This document shows positions 8,707 through 17,177 of a DNA stretch of 64,000 bases, piece after piece; within the stretch, counting starts at the first letter, position 1, and each line of letters opens with the position of its first letter. Where the stretch lies: contig NZ_PJMU01000002.1 of NCBI RefSeq assembly GCF_002846395.1, positions 806,001 to 870,000 on the forward strand, in the 5' to 3' direction. Origin of the DNA: Pontibacter ramchanderi (lineage in GTDB: Bacteria > Bacteroidota > Bacteroidia > Cytophagales > Hymenobacteraceae). The translations under genes and the position numbers were made by a program. The notes beneath the pieces were generated by a model. That model made no database searches and was not told the origin of the DNA. It saw nothing but the letters and a program-made list of their open reading frames with translations.

Positions 8707-9123
8707 ATGGCGAGGATTTTAGGTATAGATTATGGCAACAAGCGGGTAGGACTGGCCGCGACAGACGCGCTCCAGATCATTGCATCGCCACTCGAGACCA
8801 TACATGCCAAAGACGTGCTCACCTACCTGAAAGCCTATACCCAGCGCGAACCCGTGGAAGCCTTTGTGGTAGGCATGCCACGCCGCCTGACAGGTGAGGC
8901 AACCGATGCAACGCCACACGTGATCGGTTTTGTGCGTAAGCTGCAAAAGGAGTTCCCGGCCATACCGGTGCATACTGTGGATGAGCGCTTTACCTCCAGC
9001 ATGGCGCAAAAGGCGATGCTGGCCGGCGGCCTCAAGAAGAAGGACCGGCAGGACAAAGGCACCGTAGACCGCGTGAGCGCCGCCATTATTTTACAGTCGT
9101 ATTTAGAAAGCAGAACGATATGA
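8707..9123 (+). CDS. ruvX: Holliday junction resolvase-like / pre-16S rRNA nuclease YqgF
   Basis: A 138-residue RNase H-fold protein. The family signatures are in order: GIDYGNKRVG at the N-terminus with the first acidic residue, VVGMP at the second strand, VDERFTS with the second acidic residue, and D in GTVDRVSAAIIL near the end. YqgF matures the 5' end of 16S rRNA in E. coli and has been linked to junction resolution; which role applies here is not visible. Its stop overlaps the def start in ATGA, so translation is probably coupled. Full family length. Confidence 0.92.
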   Translation: MARILGIDYGNKRVGLAATDALQIIASPLETIHAKDVLTYLKAYTQREPVEAFVVGMPRRLTGEATDATPHVIGFVRKLQKEFPAIPVHTVDERFTSSMAQKAMLAGGLKKKDRQDKGTVDRVSAAIILQSYLESRTI

Positions 9124-9680
9124 TTTACCCAATTACCGCCTACGGCGACCCGGTGCTGAAAGAGCCGGCGCAGGATATTCCGAAAGACTTCGAAGGTCTG
9201 AATGAACTCATCGAAGACATGTTCACCACCATGTACCATGCGCATGGCGTGGGGCTGGCTGCCCCGCAGATTAGCAAGGGCATTCGCCTGTTCGTGATCG
9301 ATTCGGAGCCGATGATGGACGAGGGCGACGAGGGCAAAGGCGTGAAAAAGGCATTCATCAACCCGGAGATCATCGAGGAAGACGGCGAAGAATGGGGCTT
9401 TGAAGAGGGTTGCCTGAGCATTCCGGGCGTGCGCGAAGTGGTGTATCGCCCCGAGCGCATCGTGATCCGCTACTTCGACCAGGACTGGAACGAGCACACC
9501 GACACCTATGACGGCATGACGGCCCGCGTGATCCAGCACGAGTACGACCACATCGAGGGCATCCTGTTCACAGATCATTTAACCGGCCTGAAAAAGCGCC
9601 TGATCAAGAACAAGCTCACCAAGATCTCCAAAGGTGAAGTCGATGCGGACTACCGCATGAAGTTCCCGGTGAAGCGATAG
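9120..9680 (+). CDS. def: Peptide deformylase
   Basis: A 186-residue metalloenzyme that removes the formyl group from the N-terminal Met of new proteins. All three motifs are intact: GVGLAAPQ (43-50), EGCLS with metal ligand Cys98, and QHEYDH with His140, catalytic Glu141 and His144. An acidic insertion (MMDEGDEGKG) lies between motifs 1 and 2, as in other Bacteroidota deformylases. It is the second gene of a ruvX-def operon (4-bp overlap) and is closed by a strong terminator. Confidence 0.95.
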   Translation: MIYPITAYGDPVLKEPAQDIPKDFEGLNELIEDMFTTMYHAHGVGLAAPQISKGIRLFVIDSEPMMDEGDEGKGVKKAFINPEIIEEDGEEWGFEEGCLSIPGVREVVYRPERIVIRYFDQDWNEHTDTYDGMTARVIQHEYDHIEGILFTDHLTGLKKRLIKNKLTKISKGEVDADYRMKFPVKR

Positions 9681-9700
9681 GCTATACCTTAGAAATAAAG

Positions 9701-9734
9701 AAAGCGCCTGCCCCAGAGATGAGGCAGGCGCTTT
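9701..9734. terminator. Bidirectional terminator between def and the Calx-beta-like lipoprotein
   Basis: A perfect 12-bp stem (9701-9712 with 9723-9734) has a T-run after it on the plus strand and an A-rich run before it. Confidence 0.85.
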
Positions 9735-9756
9735 TTTTATACCTGAGGCCTAATGC

Positions 9757-10635
9757 CTACTCGGTAATAGTCACGGTATAGGTATCGTTCAACACAATTT
9801 TTTCGCCTTGGTGGTAGTCAAACTCCTGCCCCTTGGCTATTTCGCCTTCCTCAGCCTCCACAAGCTTTACCTGAACAGTCTTTGGCGTGCTGTAATCGCG
9901 GCTGTGGTACACCCCCAGAAACCCGTAATGGCTTGTCAATATCGGTGAGATTGTATTGGGCGGCAGCACAAAAACACCTTCGCTTGTTTCGTAGTCGGTG
10001 CCCATTTTGGCTGATCCGGAAAACGCGAGCTTTACGGTTTGAGGAAATTGAAAAAATCCGTTTACAGTTATAGGCAGGATCATGGCCGTCGAACCATCTT
10101 TGGAATTGACAACTATCGTTCTGGATGCAAAATCGGCAGGTATACCGAAGATGGGTTTCGGCGTTTTCTCCTCAAAGTTCAGCTTCATTTCCGTTTTGTG
10201 CTGGATGGCACCATTCTCATAAGCCATCACTTTCAGATCGAACGGACGGTTACCGCGGAACATGTTGTCTTCCACAGACTTCAGTCGTACCACCTTTTGC
10301 TTTTCGCCAGCCAGGAAAGGAATCCGGAGCAGCCGTACCGGCCTGTCAACGCCATACCTCCTGATCTGTATACTGTCTTTGCGCAGGCTGCTCTCAAAGA
10401 AATTAGGATACTCCCCTTCTACATCGCCATAATCCAGGTACAGGTATTTTATTTCGTCGTATTCCCGGTCCAGCTCAACTGTCACCTCCACTTCATCTCC
10501 CCCTTCCACCAGTGTCTGACTGTTACTAGACATACTTACCTGCATTTTAGCAGGAGCAACAGGTTCATCCCCCTTGCAGCTTGTTAGAAAAAGACTCAGG
10601 CACAAGCCCAGACAGAGTAATACTTTGGGTTTCAT
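9757..10635 (-). CDS. Lipoprotein with Calx-beta-like repeats
   Basis: A 292-residue predicted lipoprotein (signal with lipobox FLTSC, Cys about 20). The mature protein is beta-rich and reads as two immunoglobulin-like units: the first opens with VEGGDEVEVTVELDR, the second contains FSGSAKMGTDYETSEGVF, a GTDY-type Calx-beta signature. Such domains often bind calcium or mediate contact at the cell surface; I cannot see a defined calcium site. It stands alone between def and lepB. Confidence 0.7.
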   Translation of the reverse strand: MKPKVLLCLGLCLSLFLTSCKGDEPVAPAKMQVSMSSNSQTLVEGGDEVEVTVELDREYDEIKYLYLDYGDVEGEYPNFFESSLRKDSIQIRRYGVDRPVRLLRIPFLAGEKQKVVRLKSVEDNMFRGNRPFDLKVMAYENGAIQHKTEMKLNFEEKTPKPIFGIPADFASRTIVVNSKDGSTAMILPITVNGFFQFPQTVKLAFSGSAKMGTDYETSEGVFVLPPNTISPILTSHYGFLGVYHSRDYSTPKTVQVKLVEAEEGEIAKGQEFDYHQGEKIVLNDTYTVTITE

Positions 10636-10753
10636 AGGCAGTAAATATTAGCGGTTAGAAAACATTGTTTTAAATATATATTTCTGAGAGACAGTGTTCT
10701 AACAAGCAATATCTATACCATATTCGCTATACTTTATATATTTCCACTGTAAT

Positions 10754-11836
10754 TTACTCTATCCATCTGAAAAGCCTGTCCCAGCGTACTTTCCCGGACA
10801 GCGCGGCCTCGTCGTCCACGGAAAACCAGGTGAACAGCGGCTTGCCCACGATGTGGTTTTCCGGCACAAAACCCCAGTAGCGCGAGTCGAGGGAGTTGTG
10901 GCGGTTGTCGCCCATCATGAAGTAATAGTTCTGCTGAAAGGTATAGCGTTTCACTTCCTGCCCGTTCAGGTATAGCCTGCCGTCGCGTACTTCGGCTCTT
11001 TTGTTGTGCTCGTAGCTGAGGATGATTTTCTTGTAGAGCGGCAGCGTTTCGGGGGTGATGGCCACAGTGGCGCCCTGCTTCGGGATGTAGAGCGGGCCGT
11101 AGTGGTCACGGTTCCAGGCTTGGCTGCCGAAAATTCCCGGCTCTGCAGTGCCGGCTGGCATTTGCTGCAGCTCTACCTGCTGTATAAAATCGAGCGAGGC
11201 CAGCGCCTGTGCCTTGGCGGGGGTAGTGTGCAGCATGTAGCCGCCCGGCACAGGGTATAGGTCGGTGATGGCACGCTCCTGAAAGAACTTGGGCTGCAGC
11301 ACCTTATCCGTGGCTACAAAGTAAGCGTACTGCATCTGCTCCGGGTTATTGAGTGGCTTGCCGTTCAGGTATACCTGCCGGCCGCGGACCTCGAGTATGT
11401 CCCCGGCTATACCTACGCAGCGCTTCACGTAGTGCGTGCGCAGGTCCAGCGGGTGCTCGTCCTCCACCGGCAGGTTAAACACCACAGGGTCGTTGCGCCT
11501 GATTTCGGAAAAGCCGGGCAGGCGGAGCGACTCCAGCTGCAGCGCATCAGAATAGGCAGGCAGATCGGTACCCCAGATGGTCTGGTGCGTGAGCAGCACC
11601 TGCAGCGGCGTTGTGGGCGTGCGGGGGCCGTAGTGCAGCTTGCTCACAAACAGGCGGTCGCCCACCAGCATCGACTTCTCCATGGAGGAGGTAGGGATGG
11701 CATAGGCCTCAAAAGTTGCCCACCGGAAAACCGTAGATACCACCACGGCAAACACCAGGGCATTTCCCCATTCGCGCAGGGCATTTTTTGGGGCTGGATT
11801 TTCCGTCTTTTTCTTCTTCCAGAATGGTAACTGCAT
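10754..11836 (-). CDS. lepB: Signal peptidase I
   Basis: A 360-residue inner-membrane serine protease that cleaves Sec/Tat signal peptides. One N-terminal transmembrane segment (about 24-44) precedes the catalytic region. The Ser/Lys dyad is visible as PTSSMEKSML (Ser51) and THYVKRCVG (Lys138), and the C-terminal box MGDNRHNSLDSRYWG is intact. It is longer than the Gram-positive type and carries an internal domain of about 130 residues (roughly 170-300) between the dyad and box E, as in other Bacteroidota enzymes. A 9-bp inverted repeat lies directly before the start. Confidence 0.93.
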   Translation of the reverse strand: MQLPFWKKKKTENPAPKNALREWGNALVFAVVVSTVFRWATFEAYAIPTSSMEKSMLVGDRLFVSKLHYGPRTPTTPLQVLLTHQTIWGTDLPAYSDALQLESLRLPGFSEIRRNDPVVFNLPVEDEHPLDLRTHYVKRCVGIAGDILEVRGRQVYLNGKPLNNPEQMQYAYFVATDKVLQPKFFQERAITDLYPVPGGYMLHTTPAKAQALASLDFIQQVELQQMPAGTAEPGIFGSQAWNRDHYGPLYIPKQGATVAITPETLPLYKKIILSYEHNKRAEVRDGRLYLNGQEVKRYTFQQNYYFMMGDNRHNSLDSRYWGFVPENHIVGKPLFTWFSVDDEAALSGKVRWDRLFRWIE

Positions 11837-11841
11837 GTGCT

Positions 11842-11865
11842 GAGTATAGTGGGTTTACTATACTC
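11842..11865. promoter_or_regulatory. Perfect inverted repeat upstream of lepB
   Basis: GAGTATAGT and ACTATACTC (11842-11850 and 11857-11865) are separated by six bases and begin 6 bp before the lepB ATG. It could be an mRNA leader hairpin or a protein-binding site. No function is demonstrated. Confidence 0.4.
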
Positions 11866-11941
11866 TAACTGCAGGAAGGGTGCTTACATTATACTTTATG
11901 CAAATAAAATTACAGGGCTATAGCTTACGGTGAGGGGTCCA

Positions 11942-12370
11942 CTACAGTTTGTTCAGCAATTGCAGCGTTCTCTCGTCGGCTTTGCCGGCGTAGTACTTGT
12001 CCAGCACAGCTTTAAACACAGAGTCTAGCTCTGGCACGGCGGCAAAAAGCGTCATGCTGGAGCGAAGCTTGAGATCGTCGGGGTTACCCAATATCTGGTT
12101 AGCAGTTTTCCCCTCCAGCGCCAGCATGGCCTTGGAAATTTCGATTAGCCTCGGCCCCAGCACAGGGTGTTGCAGGTATAGCTCAGCTTCGGTTAAGTCT
12201 TTAATGGCATAGAAGCGGGCCGTCTCGCTGTAGCCCAGGCCCTGCAGCTGCGGGAAGATGAACCACATCCAGTGGCTGCGCTTGCGGCCGCTCTTTATTT
12301 CGGACAGGGCCTGCTCGTAGCTAGTGGACTGGGCATCGAGGAAGCGGTTGAGGCTATCGTGTGTTTTCAT
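11942..12370 (-). CDS. DUF1810 family protein
   Basis: A 142-residue soluble cytoplasmic protein of the DUF1810 family. Typical segments are LNRFLDAQSTSYEQALSEIKSGRKRSHWMWFIFPQ at the start, GLGYSETARFYAI and LGPRLIEI. The family is widespread; some members have been placed in an NAD-related ADP-ribose clan, which I mention as background only. It lies 9 bp after the patatin-like gene and is probably in the same transcript. Confidence 0.88.
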   Translation of the reverse strand: MKTHDSLNRFLDAQSTSYEQALSEIKSGRKRSHWMWFIFPQLQGLGYSETARFYAIKDLTEAELYLQHPVLGPRLIEISKAMLALEGKTANQILGNPDDLKLRSSMTLFAAVPELDSVFKAVLDKYYAGKADERTLQLLNKL

Positions 12371-12379
12371 ATCAGATCG

Positions 12380-13426
12380 TTAGTGGTTACGCTGACCGTG
12401 GTTACTACAGGTACGCAACAGGTAGATGGCCGTATACGCTCGGCCGCTTTGCACCAGGCTGTTTTTCTCTTCTTTTGACATCTTTCGGATGCGGGGGCTC
12501 ATGCCCACCGACGAAACGGAGATCGTCCGCGCCCAGTCCGCTTCGGTCAGCTCATGGCGGTTCAGGTTCTCGAGCACCAGGGTATAGAGCGCCGCGACAT
12601 AATCGTTCAGGCTCCGAATTTCGAGCGGCACCAACTCTCGAGTCGTAGCATCGTTCTCAATCTGCAGGTCCGAGTCAATCCGCACACCCACGGTACCAGG
12701 GTCGGGCACTCGGTGGCTTTTCCCTGTCGAGTCCGTCTCAAAGGTGTCGAACAGGGTAATGGGGAAATTGCCGATGATGCCGCCGTCCACGACCACGTCC
12801 AGTTGCTGCCCTGCGGTCGGCTTTTTATACACCGCCCCCTCGCTGTCGATAAATACGGCCTTGAAGTAGAGCGGGATAGAGATCGATATCCTGACCGCGT
12901 CTTTCACTTTCATGTTCGGGTAGTTCTCTTTGGAAAAGACGAGCAGCTTCTGTCTGTTCAGGCTTGTTGCCGTAATATACAGTTCCTTATACCCCTGGGC
13001 GCTCAGTTCCTGAAAGGTAATATCTGGATTACCTGTTTTGGCCTCGATCAGTTTGCCGGTCCAGTCCGTGAACCGATCCCCGCGGTACCACCCGTATACG
13101 CTGTTCATGCGCGCAAAGCCCCCAATAAACATAAAGCGGCCGTCGTTAAATTTTCGGAACTGTGTCGAGGAGATGATATCGGCTATCTCTTCGGCTGAAT
13201 AACCCAGCGAGAGCATCATGGCCGTCATGGCTCCAGCCGAGGTGCCACCTACTTTCTCTATACCTTGCAGCTTGCCCTGCCGCTCCAGTTCGTCGATCAC
13301 GCCCGCATAGGCAATGCCCCGTATACCTGCCCCCTCAAAAGCCAGGTTCCTGATCTGGCAGTTTTGGCCGCATACCTGCGTAGTAAATAAGTAGAGGATA
13401 ATGGCGAGTAAGGCAGCATGTTTCAT
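12380..13426 (-). CDS. Patatin-like phospholipase
   Basis: A 348-residue secreted or periplasmic lipid acyl hydrolase. A signal peptide (1-20, ending VCG) precedes the patatin domain. The Ser-Asp dyad is visible: oxyanion region EGAGIRGIAYAG, nucleophile motif GGTSAG (Ser63), and DGG (Asp214) in VVVDGGIIGNF. The C-terminal 120 residues are less conserved. It is the first gene of a two-gene unit with the DUF1810 protein. The lipid substrate is unknown. Confidence 0.88.
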   Translation of the reverse strand: MKHAALLAIILYLFTTQVCGQNCQIRNLAFEGAGIRGIAYAGVIDELERQGKLQGIEKVGGTSAGAMTAMMLSLGYSAEEIADIISSTQFRKFNDGRFMFIGGFARMNSVYGWYRGDRFTDWTGKLIEAKTGNPDITFQELSAQGYKELYITATSLNRQKLLVFSKENYPNMKVKDAVRISISIPLYFKAVFIDSEGAVYKKPTAGQQLDVVVDGGIIGNFPITLFDTFETDSTGKSHRVPDPGTVGVRIDSDLQIENDATTRELVPLEIRSLNDYVAALYTLVLENLNRHELTEADWARTISVSSVGMSPRIRKMSKEEKNSLVQSGRAYTAIYLLRTCSNHGQRNH

Positions 13427-13610
13427 AGGGGTAGTGAACTTATTCTACAGACTACATAAGCACAGGCCGCAGAACAGGCGCTTTGTGAGTTATCACTTTC
13501 AAGTAGTTAAGTAGGTATAGCGAATGCGAAGCGGCACAGCATAAGCTAGGTTAATAGCGGCGATTCTTCTGACAATATACAAATTCCCCAATTCTCCGTA
13601 CACCGCAGGT

Positions 13611-14624
13611 ATGGCTTTCCGACAAATCGCTGTATTGCTTCTCCTTGCGTTCGTGCTGCCGCTCACCGGGTATGGCTGGGGCTTCTTTGCACACCAGCGC
13701 ATCAACCGGCTAGCCGTCTATACCTTGCCACCCGAAATGGTGGGCTTCTACAAAAAGCATATCCGCTACATCACGGAGAATGCCGTGAACCCGGACCGCC
13801 GCCGCTATGCCGTAGCAGGCGAGGCACCACGTCACTACATCGACCTGGACGTGTACGGCGACAGCGCCCTGTATAAAATGCCCCGCTACTGGCAGCAGGC
13901 CGTGGAACGGTATGGGGAGGATACGCTGATGGCGCACGGCATCGTGCCCTGGCATATCAACCGCATGAAATTTCAGCTTACGCAGGCGTTCAAAGACCGC
14001 AACCTCGACCAGATCCTGCGCCTCTCGGCTGACATGGGCCACTACATTGCCGATGCCTGCGTACCGCTGCACACCACCCGCAACTACAACGGCCAACTCA
14101 CAGGTCAGCGCGGCATCCATGCCTTCTGGGAAAGCCGTCTGCCCGAACTGCTCTCCGACAACTACGACTTCTTTGTGGGACCAGCGAAATACATCGAACA
14201 GCCGCAGCTTAAGGCCTGGGAAATTGTTGCCAGTGCCCACATGGCCCTCGACTCGGTGCTCAGTTTTGAGCGGGAACTGACTCTGGCGTTTGACGAAGAG
14301 AAGAAATACAGCTATGAAGTGCGCGGCAATATGACCACGCGGGTTTACTCCAGAGAGTTTTCAGAGGCTTACCATCGCAGACTGAACGGACAGGTGGAGC
14401 GGCAGATGCGCCTGGCCATCCACACGGTGGCCAGCTACTGGTTCACGGCCTGGGTCGATGCGGGCCAGCCCGATTTGCGGCAGCTGTCCCCCAACCTGTC
14501 GGCAGAAGAACTGGAGCGCCTGCGCATGGAGTTGAAGGAGTATGAGCAAGGACCGCACCTGCCCCGCGAAGAGGGTGATGCCCACCTGCACCGCAACCTC
14601 TGGATTTCGGGCCGCAGGGAGTGA
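13611..14624 (+). CDS. Zinc-dependent phospholipase C / S1-P1 nuclease-like secreted protein
   Basis: A 337-residue protein with a signal peptide ending near GYG. Immediately after it comes WGFFAHQRINRLAV: a Trp at the mature N-terminus and an early His, as in the trinuclear zinc site of the phospholipase C/S1-P1 fold. Further candidate ligands are in HYIDLD and in LSADMGHYIADACVPLHTT (Asp, His, His) and GIHAFWESRL (His, Glu). The pattern is characteristic of the superfamily in Bacteroidota, where the substrate (phospholipid or nucleic acid) is usually untested. Monocistronic and divergent from the patatin gene. Confidence 0.78.
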   Translation: MAFRQIAVLLLLAFVLPLTGYGWGFFAHQRINRLAVYTLPPEMVGFYKKHIRYITENAVNPDRRRYAVAGEAPRHYIDLDVYGDSALYKMPRYWQQAVERYGEDTLMAHGIVPWHINRMKFQLTQAFKDRNLDQILRLSADMGHYIADACVPLHTTRNYNGQLTGQRGIHAFWESRLPELLSDNYDFFVGPAKYIEQPQLKAWEIVASAHMALDSVLSFERELTLAFDEEKKYSYEVRGNMTTRVYSREFSEAYHRRLNGQVERQMRLAIHTVASYWFTAWVDAGQPDLRQLSPNLSAEELERLRMELKEYEQGPHLPREEGDAHLHRNLWISGRRE

Positions 14625-14741
14625 CCTTGCGGGTATACCTGACAGATTTCCAGAACTGTTGCCTATACAAGAACGGGCAGGCTATGTTATGTGAAACATC
14701 TAAAATTCCCTATCTTGCCTGTCTAACACACTCACCTGCTT

Positions 14742-16310
14742 ATGAACTATACCTTTACCCTTTTTAGGCGCTTTGCGCTGTTCCTATCGCTTGTCGCTGT
14801 CGTTAGCCTGCAGGCGTCGGCCCAACAAAATACAGCCGCCACCCTTCAGAAACTCGACGCCTATTATCAAAAAGCCCTCAAAGACTGGGACGTACCCGGT
14901 ATGGCCATTGCCATCGTGCGGAACGACTCGGTGATCTTTGCCAAAGGCTATGGCGTACGCGACCTCAAAACAGGCGGTCAGGTAGACGCCAACACCGTGT
15001 TTGGCATCGCCTCCAACTCCAAGGCCTACACCGCTGCCGCACTAGGTATACTGGTGGACGAGGGCAAGCTCAACTGGAACGATAAGGTAACAAAGCACCT
15101 GCCCTGGCTGCAACTCTACGACCCTTACGTGACGCAGGAGCTAAACATCAAAGACCTGCTGAGCCACCGCGCTGGCTACCGTACCTTTAGCGGCGATTTG
15201 CTCTGGTACAACACCACCTATAGCCGCCGCGAAATTCTGGAGCGTGCCCGTCACCTCAAGCCTGCATACAGCTTCCGCGATGGTTACGGCTACTCCAATA
15301 TCATGTTCATTGCCGCTGGCGAGGTGATTGAGGCCATATCGGGCCAGACCTGGGAGGATTTTATCAAGCAGCGCTTCTTCTCTCCGTTAAGCATGAACCG
15401 CTCCTATACCTCCGTGAACGAGCTGGCTGGCAAAGACAACGTCGCTTCTCCGCATGGCTTCGACGAGAAGCATAAGCCTTACCCGACTACCTTTACGGCC
15501 TGGGACAACTGGAACCCGGCGGCAGGTATCTTCACAAGCGTGAGCCAACAGGCCCAGTGGATGCGCCTGCAGTTGAACCGCGGTACTTACAAAGGCCAGA
15601 AGATCTTCAGCGAAGACGCCAGCGGCATGATGTGGACCGCCCACAATGCCCTGCCCATTTCCAAGCAAGCCGAAACCAACGTGCCCTCCACACACTTTTC
15701 GGCAGCCGGCCTGGGCTGGATGATGAATGATTATGAGGGGCGCAAGATACTGGCGCACGGTGGTGGCCACGAGGGCATGAACAGCCGCACGGTGCTGGTG
15801 CCCGAAGAGAACCTCGGCATCGTCATCCTGACCAACAGCATGAGCAGCATCATGTCGCCGCTGGCCAACTACACCCTGGACCAGTTCTTCGGGGTGCAGA
15901 ATGGCCGCGACTGGAGCCAGACCTCGCTCGACAACATGGCCAAGGCACGCAAAGCGCAGGAAGAGGCTGCCGCCAAAGCCGCCAAAGAAAAGCCGCGCAA
16001 AAGCAAACCAACTATGGACCTGGAGGCCTACGCGGGTACCTATACCAGTCCGCTGTATGGCGACGCCACCATCAGGGTGCAGAACAAACAGCTGGTGCTG
16101 GACTTAGCCCCTGCCCCAGCCCTGGGCGGCAAGCTCACGCACTGGCAGCACGACATCTTCGACCTGGAGTGGAAAAACAACTTCGCCCTGCTTACTCCTA
16201 CCAAGGTACGCTTTATTGTAGGATCAGACGGAAAGATCGCGGAGATGCGACTCGACGCCAATAACCCTGACTTCCACTTCAGTGAGCTGGAATTCAGGAA
16301 GGTGAAGTAA
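14742..16310 (+). CDS. Serine hydrolase, beta-lactamase class C family
   Basis: A 522-residue secreted hydrolase. A signal peptide ends at about residue 27 (ASA). The class C/esterase catalytic motifs are present: SNSK (Ser91, Lys94), YSN (Tyr184) and HGGGHEG near residue 344. A Lys/Ala-rich linker (about 400-425) joins a C-terminal beta domain of about 95 residues of the DUF3471 type. Such proteins are usually peptidases, esterases or D-amino-acid hydrolases rather than true beta-lactamases; the substrate is not deducible. It ends in a remarkable 56-bp palindrome. Confidence 0.88.
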   Translation: MNYTFTLFRRFALFLSLVAVVSLQASAQQNTAATLQKLDAYYQKALKDWDVPGMAIAIVRNDSVIFAKGYGVRDLKTGGQVDANTVFGIASNSKAYTAAALGILVDEGKLNWNDKVTKHLPWLQLYDPYVTQELNIKDLLSHRAGYRTFSGDLLWYNTTYSRREILERARHLKPAYSFRDGYGYSNIMFIAAGEVIEAISGQTWEDFIKQRFFSPLSMNRSYTSVNELAGKDNVASPHGFDEKHKPYPTTFTAWDNWNPAAGIFTSVSQQAQWMRLQLNRGTYKGQKIFSEDASGMMWTAHNALPISKQAETNVPSTHFSAAGLGWMMNDYEGRKILAHGGGHEGMNSRTVLVPEENLGIVILTNSMSSIMSPLANYTLDQFFGVQNGRDWSQTSLDNMAKARKAQEEAAAKAAKEKPRKSKPTMDLEAYAGTYTSPLYGDATIRVQNKQLVLDLAPAPALGGKLTHWQHDIFDLEWKNNFALLTPTKVRFIVGSDGKIAEMRLDANNPDFHFSELEFRKVK

Positions 16311-16320
16311 GCGGCCATAC

Positions 16321-16376
16321 CACGAAAAACAGCGGGGCCATACCTGAATTCAGGTATGGCCCCGCTGTTTTTCGTG
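16321..16376. terminator. 56-bp perfect palindrome serving as bidirectional terminator
   Basis: Both 28-base arms are exact reverse complements with no loop in the DNA, centred on GAATTC. It contains the CATACCTG/CAGGTATG word and T-runs inside each arm. It lies 10 bp after the serine hydrolase stop (+) and 7 bp after the stop of the 32-aa microprotein (-), so it can terminate both. Confidence 0.8.
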
Positions 16377-16383
16377 TAGAAAC

Positions 16384-16482
16384 TTAATAAGCTACAATCA
16401 CGGAAACAATGCTAGCTACTGCGAAATATCCAGCAATAACAATGTAAGCGAGTGCATCTTCATCAAAGTAAAGTTTTTTCAT
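16384..16482 (-). CDS. Putative 32-aa single-helix membrane microprotein (copy 1)
   Basis: Not found by normal gene callers because of its size. The minus strand reads ATG, then MKKLYFDEDALAYIVIAGYF followed by AVASIVSVIVAY and a TAA stop. The first nine residues are charged or polar and the last about 22 form one hydrophobic helix. It resembles the 33-aa reading frame at 16793-16894 in start (MKK), one conserved Glu, a shared IV-A-YF core and a terminal VA. Both have similar leaders (ACATT(T)AAAA). AAAGG lies about 10 bases before the ATG. The bidirectional palindrome closes it. Function unknown; it could be a regulatory membrane peptide, a toxin-like peptide or a bacteriocin. Confidence 0.6.
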   Translation of the reverse strand: MKKLYFDEDALAYIVIAGYFAVASIVSVIVAY

Positions 16483-16737
16483 GAGTGACAACCTTTTAAA
16501 TGTTAGAAATGCTTTAAAATACCTTTGGCTGTCTTTGTATTTCTTTACGATTATTGCACTCGAAAGTTGTTACCTTATGCTATAACATAACTATACTATA
16601 TTCAGATATATAAATGTAACCAAATAGTCAGTTTTCAGGCTTTTATCTCTTGAACCCCATTGAATTTGGATACGAAAACTACTCAGTTTTAACCACTATT
16701 TTTATTGAACTATTTTTAGCCAACAACTTAAAACAGA

Positions 16738-16766
16738 AGAGGCAGCACCTCAGCGGTGCTGCCTCT
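16738..16766 (-). terminator. Terminator of microprotein copy 2
   Basis: A perfect 12-bp GC-rich stem with a five-base loop (16738-16749 with 16755-16766) starts 27 bp after the stop of the 33-aa frame and is followed on the minus strand by TTCTGTTTT. Confidence 0.75.
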
Positions 16767-16792
16767 CAGTAAATTATGATGCTTAAGCTAAT

Positions 16793-16894
16793 CTAGGCTA
16801 CTGCTACCAGCAAGCTGCTAATGGCACATCCTGCCAAAAAGTAAACAGCAACAATTACATTAGCCATTGTTTCACTAAGGGTAAATTTTTTCAT
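16793..16894 (-). CDS. Putative 33-aa single-helix membrane microprotein (copy 2)
   Basis: The minus strand reads MKKFTLSETMANVIVAVYFL then AGCAISSLLVAVA and a TAG stop. The layout matches the downstream 32-aa frame: a MKK start, a short polar segment with one Glu, then a single hydrophobic helix (about residues 11-33). It contains one Cys. It has its own terminator 27 bp after the stop. A perfect TAnnTTTG (TAAATTTG) lies at 17024-17031 on the minus strand, 130 bp upstream, but without a well-spaced -33. The surroundings are markedly AT-rich compared with the rest of the window, which may indicate horizontal origin or a regulatory region. Function unknown. Confidence 0.6.
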   Translation of the reverse strand: MKKFTLSETMANVIVAVYFLAGCAISSLLVAVA

Positions 16895-17121
16895 GACAAT
16901 AGAAGGTTTTAATGTTTAGGTTGGACTTTATTATTGTAAGCATAAAAAAATTCACTTCAAGAATAATATTGTTCTATTATTTCTAGAAGACCGTGCAAAT
17001 GAATATAAATTAATTCTAATAAGCAAATTTATTTATATATTATTTGATAAATATAGTTGCTTAAATACAAATCACATTTATGAACACTTTACATAGTGCA
17101 AATTAAAATTAGCTTATCTGA

Positions 17122-17173
17122 TTTTTAAGGAAATTATTAATTGTTTTAGTACAATTAATAATTTCCTTAAAAA
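17122..17173. terminator. Long AT-rich hairpin, second stem-loop downstream of ettA
   Basis: A perfect 23-bp stem (17122-17144 with 17151-17173) with a six-base loop. It has T- and A-runs at both ends so it could act on either strand. It lies directly after the GC-rich ettA terminator and is not next to any other stop codon. Confidence 0.6.
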
Positions 17174-17177
17174 AATA

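Noticed and set aside
14742..16310. Beta-lactamase resistance gene
   Set aside because: The catalytic motifs are those of the broad class C/esterase superfamily, and the C-terminal DUF3471-like domain fits housekeeping hydrolases rather than a true beta-lactamase.
16384..16894. Possible type I toxin-antitoxin pair
   Set aside because: The hydrophobic peptides would fit as toxins, but I see no convincing antisense RNA promoter, so I report them only as microproteins of unknown function.
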